Of a stretch of 64,000 bases of DNA, positions 23,984 through 33,237 are shown in pieces (the stretch's first letter is position 1; each line of letters opens with the position of its first letter). A program made the translations under genes and the position numbers. This DNA comes from Bacillota bacterium (GTDB lineage Bacteria > Bacillota > Clostridia > Lachnospirales > Lachnospiraceae), in NCBI GenBank assembly GCA_023411215.1, contig JAEYOY010000010.1, positions 1 to 64,000 on the forward strand, in the 5' to 3' direction. The notes beneath the pieces were generated by a model, which did not search any database, was not told where the DNA came from, and was given only the letters and a program-made list of their open reading frames with translations.

Positions 23984-25498
23984 ATGCGTATTATTATTGT
24001 TGAAGACGAACCTAAAACAAAAGAAGGCTTAATCAAGATTATTAATAAGTTTACGGAGTATGAAATATGTGGTATCGCTTCTAACGGGGTAGAAGGTAGT
24101 AAATTGATCAGAGCATTAAAACCGGATTTGATCATATCAGACATTCAGATGCCTGAAATGGACGGCTTAACTATGCTCCGAGGGCTTGAGCTGGAAGGTA
24201 TTCCATATTATGCTTTGATTCTGACGGGCTTTTCTTCATTTGAGTATGTCAGAACGGCATTGCATCTGGGTGTAGTAGATTATGTATTAAAGCCGGTTGA
24301 CGTAGAGAGCTTTATCTCGGTCTTACATGAAACGGAAGCCAAGATAGTAAGAGAACGCTCAGAGAAAACGAATTCAGCACAGCTTATTTGGAGTTTGATG
24401 ACATGCGAACCAGGAATGAAGGATCAATTAATACAACAGCTATCCAAACTTTTGTTGGTAAATGACAAAATGGAAAACACCCTATTTTTGGTGAAGCCGG
24501 ATAGTCTTGATCAGGAGACTGTGGGAGAAATGATTCAGTGTATAAAGGATAAAATAAACTCCTTGTGTATCACCAATTTCCATGTGATACATTTATCTTT
24601 TTCTGATGGGATACTGGTGCTTATCATTGATACGGTGAAGAATAAGATATTAAAAAATATGTTTTCTACACATATTTTGCCTTGTTTAAATGAGATAGGC
24701 AATTGCCATTGCAGCTATACTTCCATGATAGGATTAACCAATCTTGAGAATTCTATAGCAGAGCTGAAGGAGCTTTTATCCTATGCGTTTGTCTATGGCA
24801 ATGAAGTGATTCTCGATCAACAGATGGTGGAAGTTCTGAAATTCACCCCGATAATCTATCCGGTAGATCTGGAAAACCGTATCCGTAAAGAGATTATTAA
24901 CGGAGATTATGAGAAAGCATTAAAAACAAGCAATAAATTCAAGGAGTTAATCATAGAAAGTAAGGGCAAACCGGAGTTGATCAAGGAGTATACTGCTAGA
25001 TTTTCTTCCAGTGTTTATAATATGGCGAAAGAATATAACACGCAGCCTGAACCCATGCTAATATTCCACTATTTTATTAATAACATTATTGAGAGTAAAT
25101 CAAAAACCGATTTGATCTTTAACTATGAAAAGATTGTACATGCTATACTTTCCGTTAACGATGAGGAGATGGATGTCGAGAATTTAACTGTATTGAAGGT
25201 TATTAATTATATAAGGGATAATTATAACAAAAACATAACATTATCAGAGGCTGCCAATCTGGTTGGTGTCACTCCAGAATATTTAAGTAAGCTGTTTTAT
25301 CAGGAAGTCAATGTCAATTTCGTTGTGTTTCTAAGGAATTTTAGAATCAGTATTGCCAAGCGCATGATACTTTCCGGTAAATACCGAATACAGGAAGTAG
25401 CAGATCATGTCGGATTTAAGGATCCGAAGTATTTTAATAAGGTATTTAAAACGGTCTGTGGCATTTCGCCGTCAGAATATAAGAAGGTTACAGTGTGA
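23984..25498 (+). CDS. Response regulator, YesN type (receiver + AraC DNA-binding domain)
   Basis: Receiver domain at residues 1-120 with the acidic pair in VEDEP, phospho-acceptor D53 in ISDIQMPEMDG, and K103 or nearby in YVLKPVD. A middle region of about 270 residues has no motif I recognise. The C-terminal AraC domain (about residues 400-503) has two HTH units, including LSEAANLVGVTPEYLSKLFY and IQEVADHVGFKDPKYFNKVF followed by GISPSEYKK. The ATG at 23984 is chosen because TCGGAGGAGA precedes it. It is the partner of the kinase just upstream and probably activates the oligosaccharide transporter genes that start at 27146. Confidence 0.93.
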   Translation: MRIIIVEDEPKTKEGLIKIINKFTEYEICGIASNGVEGSKLIRALKPDLIISDIQMPEMDGLTMLRGLELEGIPYYALILTGFSSFEYVRTALHLGVVDYVLKPVDVESFISVLHETEAKIVRERSEKTNSAQLIWSLMTCEPGMKDQLIQQLSKLLLVNDKMENTLFLVKPDSLDQETVGEMIQCIKDKINSLCITNFHVIHLSFSDGILVLIIDTVKNKILKNMFSTHILPCLNEIGNCHCSYTSMIGLTNLENSIAELKELLSYAFVYGNEVILDQQMVEVLKFTPIIYPVDLENRIRKEIINGDYEKALKTSNKFKELIIESKGKPELIKEYTARFSSSVYNMAKEYNTQPEPMLIFHYFINNIIESKSKTDLIFNYEKIVHAILSVNDEEMDVENLTVLKVINYIRDNYNKNITLSEAANLVGVTPEYLSKLFYQEVNVNFVVFLRNFRISIAKRMILSGKYRIQEVADHVGFKDPKYFNKVFKTVCGISPSEYKKVTV

Positions 25499-25520
25499 AA
25501 ATGAAAGGATATTTTCACAC
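25493..25520 (+). terminator. Hairpin overlapping the response-regulator stop codon
   Basis: GTGTGAAAAT (25493-25502) pairs perfectly with ATTTTCACAC (25511-25520); the TGA stop lies in the left arm. It lacks a clear T-tract, so it may be an mRNA 3'-end stabiliser or a weak terminator. Confidence 0.5.
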
Positions 25521-25526
25521 TTACAA

Positions 25527-25597
25527 GTTTGTGCCTGCGTCTTCCTCGGCACAAACTTACACAAAGGGTAGGCATGTAATGTTTTGTGTGAATGAAT
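25527..25597. repeat. Dispersed element, copy A (hairpin-containing)
   Basis: A perfect 9-bp hairpin, GTTTGTGCC/GGCACAAAC (25527-25556), has TGCGTCTTCCTC as loop. An AGGGTAGGCATGTAATG stretch flanked by ACACAAA and TTTGTGT follows. The TTTGTGCCTGCGTC start, the GGCACAAAC end and the AGGGT..GCATG centre recur at 42743-42806, so this is a repeated mobile-like element rather than a gene-specific site. Confidence 0.55.
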
Positions 25598-25727
25598 GAA
25601 AAGCATAATTCACACGGGAAGAACCGCGGTAGGAATTAGCAAGGCAAATGACTACTGGTTGCCCATTAGAGCAAAATCCTTGTTCTTCCGGTTTTGGCTG
25701 TATGAAAGATGAATCTTGGGGGTTAAT

Positions 25728-26993
25728 ATGAGAATATTTCGCGTAATTATAATTTTATCCTTAGTGATAATGGTTATTTTATTCCTTATCATAAGTGATT
25801 ATACCCAAAATAGTATAGACCAATCGCAGGAAGAAAACCAAGAACCAGAAAAAAGTGTATTGCGTATATTGGCGCCCTATGATAATACGACAAGTAATAA
25901 GATGCTCAAGGATATAGCAAGCCAGTATTCCAATATTGAAGGTAACCCTAACGTAGAGATTGAGTTCTTATCTAAGAATGATTTCAAAAAAGAAATCTGC
26001 ATGAATTTGGACCAGAACCAGTTGACAGATTTAATCGTATGCGACAATTCTACTATGCCTGCATTGATTAATCTAAATGTACTTAGAGATATAAGTGAAT
26101 ATATCAGTGACACATTTTTGGTACCCCATTATTCTTTAGTGCAGTGGAATAATACCAGAAACAACGGAAAATATTACGGAATTCCATTAACCTGTGATCC
26201 TTATGTGTTGATATGGAATAAAAATCTATTTGCTGAAAGCGATGCTTCGATACCGGAGAACTGGGATGAGCTAAAAGAAACTACCAGAAAGGTACAGAAG
26301 GTCGGAATCTACGGAATTGGAATAGGGGCAAGACAATCAGAGGAAATTACTGCCCTTTTCCTGCAGATGCTTTATTCGACAGGCGGATCCATCCGTGAAA
26401 TTAACGGCGAAGGCGGTATGAAGGTATTTGAATTATTTAATTATCTGAAAATGAATAAGCTGATACCGACAGAGTGTATTAATTGGAACCAGCAGGATTT
26501 AACCAAGAAATTCATTGATGGTGAAATTGCGATGATGATTAATAATCTTAGCGCCTTATCCGTTATCAAATCAGAGGATATCAATTTTGAGGTAGGAGTT
26601 GGGGCTGTTCCCTATGAAAAGAAAGAGAATTATATGTTTCATGGCAAAAATATTGGAGTTACGATCACTGCCGATTATGATGAATCCATCAAATTCCTTG
26701 ACTATATAACACAGAAAAGTATTGTAAGTCAGATAGCGGATGCAACAGAAACCATACCCGTACAAGTCGATGTTGATTATAATTTTGAAGAGGATGGATA
26801 TGTAATCAGTAGTGAGTTTGTTCAAAAGCAAAAAATGCATGGTATAGCCAAGAGCTCGCTTAATTCCTGGTTCGATATTTCAACTGCCATATCGGATGGA
26901 ATATATCAATTAATCAGTGAATCCGATCCTTCCATTCGTAATATTGCAGATACTATGCAGGATAAGGTGCGAATTGCAATTATAGAAAACTAG
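25728..26993 (+). CDS. Membrane-anchored extracellular solute-binding protein, family 1 (sugar type)
   Basis: A 421-residue SBP_bac_1-type protein. The N-terminus has one long hydrophobic helix (about residues 4-23) but no lipobox Cys, so the protein is probably held by an uncleaved anchor or released by signal peptidase I. Family landmarks are YGIPLTCDPYVLIWNKNLF, IPENWDELKETTRKVQ, and the late C-terminal NSWFDISTAISDGIYQLISE. No CUT1-type permeases are encoded beside it. Its position directly after the kinase and regulator genes suggests it presents ligand to the kinase rather than feeding a transporter; this is inference. The ATG at 25728 follows GGGGGT. An in-frame TTG lies four codons upstream. 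Confidence 0.82.
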   Translation: MRIFRVIIILSLVIMVILFLIISDYTQNSIDQSQEENQEPEKSVLRILAPYDNTTSNKMLKDIASQYSNIEGNPNVEIEFLSKNDFKKEICMNLDQNQLTDLIVCDNSTMPALINLNVLRDISEYISDTFLVPHYSLVQWNNTRNNGKYYGIPLTCDPYVLIWNKNLFAESDASIPENWDELKETTRKVQKVGIYGIGIGARQSEEITALFLQMLYSTGGSIREINGEGGMKVFELFNYLKMNKLIPTECINWNQQDLTKKFIDGEIAMMINNLSALSVIKSEDINFEVGVGAVPYEKKENYMFHGKNIGVTITADYDESIKFLDYITQKSIVSQIADATETIPVQVDVDYNFEEDGYVISSEFVQKQKMHGIAKSSLNSWFDISTAISDGIYQLISESDPSIRNIADTMQDKVRIAIIEN

Positions 26994-27145
26994 GTGTTCA
27001 ATCTGGTTTACTGACCAAATTAAATCAGTAGAGATTAATAATTTACCACCTTGTTAAAATATTAGAATTTAAGGAGAAGTTCATCAGTGTTAAGATGAAC
27101 AAGTAACTAATAAACAAATTCTAATTATGACAGAGGAGGTTTACA

Positions 27146-29140
27146 ATGAAAAAAGCAATGCACAGGGTACTGGCATGCGTTGTGGCTCTAATTCTCGTAG
27201 GTACGATGTTCGCAGGTTGCGCTAAACCGAAGAATGATACGACTGAGACACAAAATCCTAAGGTGAATGAGAATGCCACAAAGGAAACCGAGACCGGTGG
27301 AGAGACAGCAGCACCATCTGGGGAGATGACTGAGGTTGGAACACCAAGGAACGAGACACTTATTGTTGAGTGTCAATCACCAACTGATACACCAGGACAG
27401 TTTAATTCCTATATGCAGGGAACTACAATGGGCTTTGGTATTCATCAGCTTATGTCAGCTATGATGTGGGAAATTGATACGGTAAAAGGTGAGCAATTCG
27501 GCGAAGTAGCAGATGGAATGCCTGTGTCAAATGCAGATTTTACCGAACATACCGTTAAGATCCGTCAGGGTATTAAATGGTCGGATGGTGAAGATCTGAA
27601 TGCAGAGGATGTTGTATTTACTTTTAACATGATTATGGCTAACCCCGGTATTAATCAGAGTGCATATTATAATCAGATTTTTAAATCCGTCGAGAAAGTT
27701 GACGATTACACCGTTAAGATTGTTACGAAGGAATCATTCCCTCGATTATCACTGAGATTTGGTGTTACTATCTGGGGTAATGATTTGAGAATTGTTCCGG
27801 AGCACATCTACTCTCAGCAGGCAGATGTTACTCAGTTCAAAGATTCAGAGCCTGTTGTTGCTGGTCCCTATACGGTTAAGGCTTATGACGAATTAGGAAA
27901 GTGGGTTCTTTATGAGCGCCGTGAAGACTGGAAGTCCAGCACCGTTGGTGTTGTAACTGGCAAAGAGCCCCTGGCGAAGTACGTATGGTTCAGAAATCTT
28001 GGCGACGATACAAGCCGTCAGATGAGTTTGATCAATAACGAAGTGGATATCCTTTGTGAAGTTACACCTGAGATGTTACAGGTTATGACAGAGCAGAACC
28101 CGAACATTGCATGCTGGTACAAGGATTTCCCTTATGCTACAAGTGATGACCCCTGTTCAAAGGGCTTAGCTTTCTCTATGGGTAAGGGAGCTCCCTATGA
28201 CAACAAGGATTTCCGTTGGGGTGTTGCACTTGCAATGAACTTTGATGAGATATCACAGAACATATTTGACGGTGTTGGACGTTCTTCACCGTTCCCTATT
28301 CTTACTAATACCAGTGCTGCTCAAGAGTTATATGTTAAGCCTATCCTGCCTTGGCTTGAGGCATTTGAGCTTGATCTGGGCGATGGAACTACTGTGAAGC
28401 CCTTTGACTCCGGTTATGCAGAAAGAATTGCAACTGTTCTCAGAGGTAAAGGTTATGATATAACAACAGATCACGAAGCTTTGATCGATATGTTCGGCGC
28501 AGGCTGCTGGAAGTACGATCCCGCAGCAGCAGAGAAGCTGTTTATTAAAGCAGGTCTCGAGAAAAAGGCTGACGGCTGGTATTTTAACGGCCAACCCTTC
28601 ACCTTTAGCATGACATATTTAGCTGATACAGAAGCTCAGGCTGGTCGTGGTACACAGGCAGCTTATGATCAGTTAACCAAATTTGGCTTTAAGATCAATC
28701 TTGTTAGTGAATCCAGTGCAACCTGGAGCACCAATGATGTAACTGGACAGTATGATGTTGGTGGCTACTGGCCTACCGGTTTCATAACAAAAGACATCTA
28801 TTCTCAGATCAATGGTTGGGATGCCGATCTTATCGTTCCGATCGGAGAGAGAGGTTCAGGTCAGGGCTCTCGTTGGAATAATGCAGAAGCTACTAAAATT
28901 ATTCATGAGTTATCTAAGCTTTCTCCAGATGATCCGAAGTCCTATGAGTTAGGTATCGAATTCTTTAAGATAGCTATTCAGGATCTTCCTTTCATTGGTT
29001 TCCATTCCGGTGTTAAGTTCGTTCCCACAAACAGTACCTACTGGAATAACTATCCAAGTGCTGAGAATCCCTATAACGGACCTTGGTGGTGGTGGAGCTG
29101 TTTTAAATACATAACAACAGAGATTTCACCGGTTAAATAG
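27146..29140 (+). CDS. Extracellular solute-binding lipoprotein, family 5 (Opp type, likely oligosaccharide)
   Basis: A 664-residue SBP_bac_5 protein, the receptor of the importer encoded downstream. The signal peptide ends at FAGC with Cys25 for lipid attachment, followed by a Thr/Glu-rich linker of about 40 residues. The HTVKIRQGIKWSDGEDLNAEDVVFTF region (split here only by reading) is the family signature. The C-terminus is strikingly aromatic (GPWWWWSCFKYI), as in family-5 receptors for beta-linked oligosaccharides in thermophiles and clostridia. Together with the YesMN pair upstream and the sugar-isomerase-like gene downstream, this favours an oligosaccharide over a peptide ligand. The gene has AGAGGAGGT as ribosome site, and a strong hairpin follows it. 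Confidence 0.92.
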   Translation: MKKAMHRVLACVVALILVGTMFAGCAKPKNDTTETQNPKVNENATKETETGGETAAPSGEMTEVGTPRNETLIVECQSPTDTPGQFNSYMQGTTMGFGIHQLMSAMMWEIDTVKGEQFGEVADGMPVSNADFTEHTVKIRQGIKWSDGEDLNAEDVVFTFNMIMANPGINQSAYYNQIFKSVEKVDDYTVKIVTKESFPRLSLRFGVTIWGNDLRIVPEHIYSQQADVTQFKDSEPVVAGPYTVKAYDELGKWVLYERREDWKSSTVGVVTGKEPLAKYVWFRNLGDDTSRQMSLINNEVDILCEVTPEMLQVMTEQNPNIACWYKDFPYATSDDPCSKGLAFSMGKGAPYDNKDFRWGVALAMNFDEISQNIFDGVGRSSPFPILTNTSAAQELYVKPILPWLEAFELDLGDGTTVKPFDSGYAERIATVLRGKGYDITTDHEALIDMFGAGCWKYDPAAAEKLFIKAGLEKKADGWYFNGQPFTFSMTYLADTEAQAGRGTQAAYDQLTKFGFKINLVSESSATWSTNDVTGQYDVGGYWPTGFITKDIYSQINGWDADLIVPIGERGSGQGSRWNNAEATKIIHELSKLSPDDPKSYELGIEFFKIAIQDLPFIGFHSGVKFVPTNSTYWNNYPSAENPYNGPWWWWSCFKYITTEISPVK

Positions 29141-29215
29141 TAGTAACAAACTAATTCATAAAGTAGATTGAATTGCATGAAGGATTAGCTTGATACGCTA
29201 AGATATAAGAATGTT

Positions 29216-29258
29216 TACTGTTACTGCCTGGTGGCACTCACCGGGCAGTAACAGTATT
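29216..29258 (+). terminator. Strong hairpin between binding-protein and permease genes
   Basis: TACTGTTACTGCCTGGTG (29216-29233) pairs with CACCGGGCAGTAACAGTA (29239-29256), an 18-bp stem with one G-U pair and a 5-base loop, followed by TTTATAAC. It probably causes partial termination, so that the receptor is made in excess of the membrane subunits. Confidence 0.8.
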
Positions 29259-29334
29259 TATAACAATAGAAGCTTGTGAAATATGCATTCAATGTATAAA
29301 ACTGGCATGAATTTATTAAAAAGGAGTGAAGCCG

Positions 29335-30333
29335 TTGAAATTTAAAAAATATTTTGGTTTGAGATTTTTAACATATTTATTAACAGTGTGGATTGGTATA
29401 ACTTTTATCTTTTTTATTCCCCGCATGTTTCCTTCCGATCCAGTGGAAAATATGATCGGTCAGATGCAATCCCGTTCCGGTCAGATGGATCCGGTTCAAA
29501 TGGAAGCACTTCGTTCACAGCTTAGGGTTCAATTCGGTTTGGAGGGTTCGCTAATCGAGCAGTATTTCAGCTTCCTCTGGAACGGATTATTACACTTTGA
29601 TTTTGGACCATCACTGATGAACTATCCAACTCCCGTAGGGGAAATTATCGGCATGTATTTGCCGTATACACTTTTTCTTTCACTGTCGACGACCGTCTTT
29701 GCCTGGATCATAGGTAATGTAATCGGTCTTCTTGCGGGTTTTCGTAAAAATAAACTTTCATCCAAAATACTGGAGGGTGTAGCGATTTGTATCTATCCCG
29801 TTCCTTATTTTATCATAGCCCTGGTGTTACAGATTGTGTTTGCATTTGTCCTGGGATGGTTCCCTATACAGACAACAATCAACACGCAGGGAAGTTCTGC
29901 GGTTTGGTTCTCATCGCTTCTTAAGGCATCGATTCTACCGGCTATGTCTATGTTGATGCTAGGAACCGGATGGTGGATTATATCCATGAAATCCCTCGCT
30001 GGCACTACTTCAGAGGAGGATTTTGTACTATTTGCCCGTTATAGAGGAATTCCAGAGGGCAAGATAGGAAAAAATTATGTATTTCGTAATTCGATTTTGA
30101 CTCAGGTTACCGCTCTGGCAATGAGTCTAGGCGGCGTATTCGGTGGTTCTATCATGACTGAAATTGTATTCGGCTATCCGGGAGTTGGTTCTCTGGTACA
30201 AAAGGCTATATTGATGTCTGACTACAATATGATACTTGGTTGTATCACAATTTCTATCGTGGCAATATCGACTGCAACATTAATCGTGGATCTGATCTAT
30301 CCGTTTATTGACCCGCGTATTCGATACAATTAA
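29335..30333 (+). CDS. Opp/Dpp-type ABC permease, first subunit (DppB-like)
   Basis: A 332-residue inner-membrane subunit with six helices. The N-terminus KYFGLRFLTYLLTVWIGITF and FIPRMFPSDPVENMIG are typical of the B-type subunit, with the extracellular insert that precedes QFGLEGSLIEQYFSFLWNGL. The cytoplasmic EAA loop reads around DFVLFARYRGIPEGKIGKNY. The TTG at 29335 is preferred because AAGGAG (29321-29326) is spaced 8 bases from it; a GTG at 29326 overlaps that ribosome site. It is followed by the C-type subunit and two ATPases in the usual order. Confidence 0.92.
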   Translation: MKFKKYFGLRFLTYLLTVWIGITFIFFIPRMFPSDPVENMIGQMQSRSGQMDPVQMEALRSQLRVQFGLEGSLIEQYFSFLWNGLLHFDFGPSLMNYPTPVGEIIGMYLPYTLFLSLSTTVFAWIIGNVIGLLAGFRKNKLSSKILEGVAICIYPVPYFIIALVLQIVFAFVLGWFPIQTTINTQGSSAVWFSSLLKASILPAMSMLMLGTGWWIISMKSLAGTTSEEDFVLFARYRGIPEGKIGKNYVFRNSILTQVTALAMSLGGVFGGSIMTEIVFGYPGVGSLVQKAILMSDYNMILGCITISIVAISTATLIVDLIYPFIDPRIRYN

Positions 30334-30354
30334 GTGTAGGAGGTGGAAAATCTT

Positions 30355-31203
30355 TTGAAAATAAATATGAAGAAATTTTGGAAAAATGCGAATATAAGTC
30401 TAAAAATAGGAATGATAATGACATCTATATTTGTAATTATTGGTTTTGGCATATATTTTCTACCCCATACAAACCCGTTTACCTTTAATTCTTATCCGGG
30501 GAAACTTCAGCCTTCACCGGAACATTGGCTTGGGACTACGAGTATGGGACAGGATGTGATGTGGCTATTGATCGAGGCTATTCATAATTCTCTCCTGATT
30601 GGTCTTATCGTTGCTACAATAGGTACAGTTGCAGGAGTATTTATTGGCCTTCTGGCAGGTTTTTCAGGAGGAGGGGTTGATCGCGTACTCACTGTTATAA
30701 CCGATACTTTTATCGTTATTCCTTCCCTCCCTATACTCATATTAATGACCTCATTTATGAAGGGATCCTCTACGGTTTTAGTTATGGCGCTGGTATTAGC
30801 GATGTTCGCATGGGCTTGGCCGAGTAGACAGATTCGTTCGATGGCTTTATCCATGCGCGAGCGGGATTTTATTCATACGGCATGGTTTTCAGGTGAAGGT
30901 ACCGTTCAAGTTGTTGTCACTGAGATACTTCCATATGCTTTTACATGGTCACTCTCAAACTTCATGAATGCTACTCTAGCAGCGATTGCTTCTGAATCGA
31001 GTCTTGCTGTTTTGGGGCTGTCGCCTGGTAATCTTATTTCTCTGGGTAATATGATTCAGTGGGCAAGAGAACGTAATGCTATTTTTACAAAGCAGTGGTT
31101 CTGGATAGGTTCTCCGATTATTGCTACGGCTCTAATGTTTATCGGACTGTTCCTCCTAATAACAGGCTATAATGATTATTTATCAATGAAGAGAGGAAGG
31201 TAG
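30355..31203 (+). CDS. Opp/Dpp-type ABC permease, second subunit (DppC-like)
   Basis: Partner of the preceding permease, 282 residues from the TTG at 30355 (GGAGG lies 11 bases upstream; a GTG at 30343 overlaps the ribosome site). It carries the OppC-type N-terminal region with HTNPF.....KLQPSPEHWLGT, the conserved sequence before the transport domain (LGTTSMGQDVMWLLIEAIHN). The EAA loop includes RERDFIHTAWFSGEGTVQVV. The last residues are charged (SMKRGR). The gene ends 3 bases before the first ATPase gene. Confidence 0.92.
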   Translation: MKINMKKFWKNANISLKIGMIMTSIFVIIGFGIYFLPHTNPFTFNSYPGKLQPSPEHWLGTTSMGQDVMWLLIEAIHNSLLIGLIVATIGTVAGVFIGLLAGFSGGGVDRVLTVITDTFIVIPSLPILILMTSFMKGSSTVLVMALVLAMFAWAWPSRQIRSMALSMRERDFIHTAWFSGEGTVQVVVTEILPYAFTWSLSNFMNATLAAIASESSLAVLGLSPGNLISLGNMIQWARERNAIFTKQWFWIGSPIIATALMFIGLFLLITGYNDYLSMKRGR

Positions 31204-31206
31204 AAG

Positions 31207-32187
31207 ATGATAAAAATTGACCATTTATCCACCTCGTATTCAACAATTAGCGGACCGGTTCATGTTATTAACGATGTGGATTTTGAAATATATGATAATG
31301 AAATTTTCGGAATTGCTGGAGAATCAGGCTGTGGCAAGACAACCTTATTAAAAGCATTGTATGATATTATAGAATTTCCTATGGTTGTGGACTCGGGTAA
31401 ACTCATACTTAGTGGTGAAAAGAATGGGAAAGCCTTTTCCTATGAGACCGGACAGATCAGAAAGGCCTGGTGGGAGAATATTTCTTATGTACCGCAAGCA
31501 GCGCAGAGTGTACTGAATCCGATTGTTCCGCTCAAGAATCAATTTCTTGATTCTATTCCGAAAACGGATCGGATGAGGGAACCAAAGGAGATTACCTTGA
31601 AGAGAGTTTCAGACTATCTGGAAGAGCTCAGTCTCTCTGCTGATTTATTGAATGCTTATCCATTCCAGCTCTCCGGTGGAATGAGACAGCGTGTTATAAT
31701 AGCGCTGGCAACCTTTATGTCTCCCAATGTAGTTCTGGCAGATGAACCGACGACAGCACTTGATGTTGTCGTTCAAAGAGGTATTCTTATGATGCTCATG
31801 CGTCTTCAAAAACAGCTAAAGAATACCATGGTCATAGTAAGTCATGATATGGGCGTGCATTATCAGATCACTGACCGTATGGGTATTATGTACTCCGGTA
31901 GTATGGTTGAGTTAGGCAGGACAGAGGACATCTTTGAAAGGCCGATACATCCGTATACCCAGATGCTGGTAGGAGCTCTCCCGCGAGTAGGTGATAAGAG
32001 TCAGAAAACAGGAATACCGGGAAGGCCCCCAGCACTTACTAACCCACCTCCGGGCTGTAGATTTGCACCTCGTTGCCCGAAAGCAAAGGATGAATGCAAA
32101 AAATCGGTACCGAAGTTTCGTGAAGTGGAGAAGGGGCGTTATGCAGCCTGTCATTTTCTGAGCAATGGAGGTAGTGTAAATGTCTGA
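31207..32187 (+). CDS. Opp-type ABC transporter ATPase (OppD-like)
   Basis: A 326-residue ATPase of the oligopeptide/oligosaccharide importer class. Walker A GESGCGKTT is at about residues 38-46, the signature LSGGMRQRVIIALA near 156, Walker B VVLADEPTTALDV, and the switch His is in VSHDM. The C-terminal extension has the family's cysteine cluster, CRFAPRCPKAKDEC, reported to bind an Fe-S cluster in some members. Its end overlaps the second ATPase gene by 8 bases. The pair forms a heterodimer that powers the two permeases. Confidence 0.94.
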   Translation: MIKIDHLSTSYSTISGPVHVINDVDFEIYDNEIFGIAGESGCGKTTLLKALYDIIEFPMVVDSGKLILSGEKNGKAFSYETGQIRKAWWENISYVPQAAQSVLNPIVPLKNQFLDSIPKTDRMREPKEITLKRVSDYLEELSLSADLLNAYPFQLSGGMRQRVIIALATFMSPNVVLADEPTTALDVVVQRGILMMLMRLQKQLKNTMVIVSHDMGVHYQITDRMGIMYSGSMVELGRTEDIFERPIHPYTQMLVGALPRVGDKSQKTGIPGRPPALTNPPPGCRFAPRCPKAKDECKKSVPKFREVEKGRYAACHFLSNGGSVNV

Positions 32188-33163
32188 AAAATTGCTTGAA
32201 ATAAAGAATATCACGAAATCCTTCCATATTGGAGGGATGCTAAGTAAAAAGAGGCTGGTCGCAGTGGATGAGATCAATATCGATATCGATGCCGGTAAGC
32301 CCGTTATCCTTTCCATTGTAGGTGAATCAGGTTGTGGTAAATCTACCTTATGCAAGATGATTCTGCGTATGCATGATCCGGATCAGGGCGATATACTGCT
32401 TTCCGGGAGATCTTATCGAGATCGCAAAGGGTACGATCCCTTTCAATTCAGACTGGATGTACAGCCGATCTTTCAGAATCCGTATGAATCCTTCTCGATG
32501 AGAAAAACAGTGGATACCTACCTGTTCAATACAGCTCTTCGTCTTAAGATAGCGAAAAATAAAAAAGAGGCAGAAAAGCTGATCGATGATACACTAAAAA
32601 GCGTAGGTTTGTCACTTGAAGTAGTAAAGGGCAAATATCCGACCCAGTTCTCGGGCGGAGAACTGCAAAGAGTATCGATTGCCAGAGCGCTCATTACCCG
32701 ACCTAAGCTTATCATTGCGGATGAACCGGTCGCTGCTATTGATGCATCTATGAAAATGAATATCGTAAATCTGTTCAAAGAGCTGAAGGATAAATATAAT
32801 GTATCATTCATCTATGTTACCCATGATCTTTCAACCGCCTATTACGTATCAGATTATATTGCTACACTATATAGAGGTTGTCTGATCGAATATGGAAAGG
32901 CTAAGGAGATTATGGATAATCCAGCACATCCATATACAGAGCTCTTAATGAATGCAGTTCCAAGAGTAGGAGAAAAATGGGATCAAGAATTGGTAATGCC
33001 AGACACAGAGGATAAAGAGTATGCAATCAGCTATTGCAAATTTGCTCCCCGCTGTTCTTATGCTACCGAGGAATGTAGGAAATCCAGACCGGATATGAAG
33101 ACCTCAGCCGACGGGCGGAAAGTGTTGTGCTTCCATCCCTTAAGTGGTATGATGGATCAGTAA
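32180..33163 (+). CDS. Opp-type ABC transporter ATPase (OppF-like)
   Basis: Second ATPase, 327 residues. Walker A GESGCGKST near residue 50, QPIFQNPYESFSMRKTV as Q-loop region, signature FSGGELQRVSIARALI, Walker B LIIADEPVAAIDAS, and THDLSTAYY. It also has the C-terminal Cys motif YCKFAPRCSYATEEC. The alanine-rich variant of Walker B (PVAAIDAS in place of PTSALDVS) is seen in other sugar-type OppF proteins. Translation is probably coupled to the upstream gene because of the overlap. It is the last transporter gene; the TIM-barrel protein gene follows after 74 bases. Confidence 0.94.
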   Translation: MSEKLLEIKNITKSFHIGGMLSKKRLVAVDEINIDIDAGKPVILSIVGESGCGKSTLCKMILRMHDPDQGDILLSGRSYRDRKGYDPFQFRLDVQPIFQNPYESFSMRKTVDTYLFNTALRLKIAKNKKEAEKLIDDTLKSVGLSLEVVKGKYPTQFSGGELQRVSIARALITRPKLIIADEPVAAIDASMKMNIVNLFKELKDKYNVSFIYVTHDLSTAYYVSDYIATLYRGCLIEYGKAKEIMDNPAHPYTELLMNAVPRVGEKWDQELVMPDTEDKEYAISYCKFAPRCSYATEECRKSRPDMKTSADGRKVLCFHPLSGMMDQ

Positions 33164-33237
33164 CTCATGCAAAGCGAAATGTAAACATTGGCAAAAATGA
33201 AGACGACTGAGCACAGAAAGGATGCGTTGCTATTATT

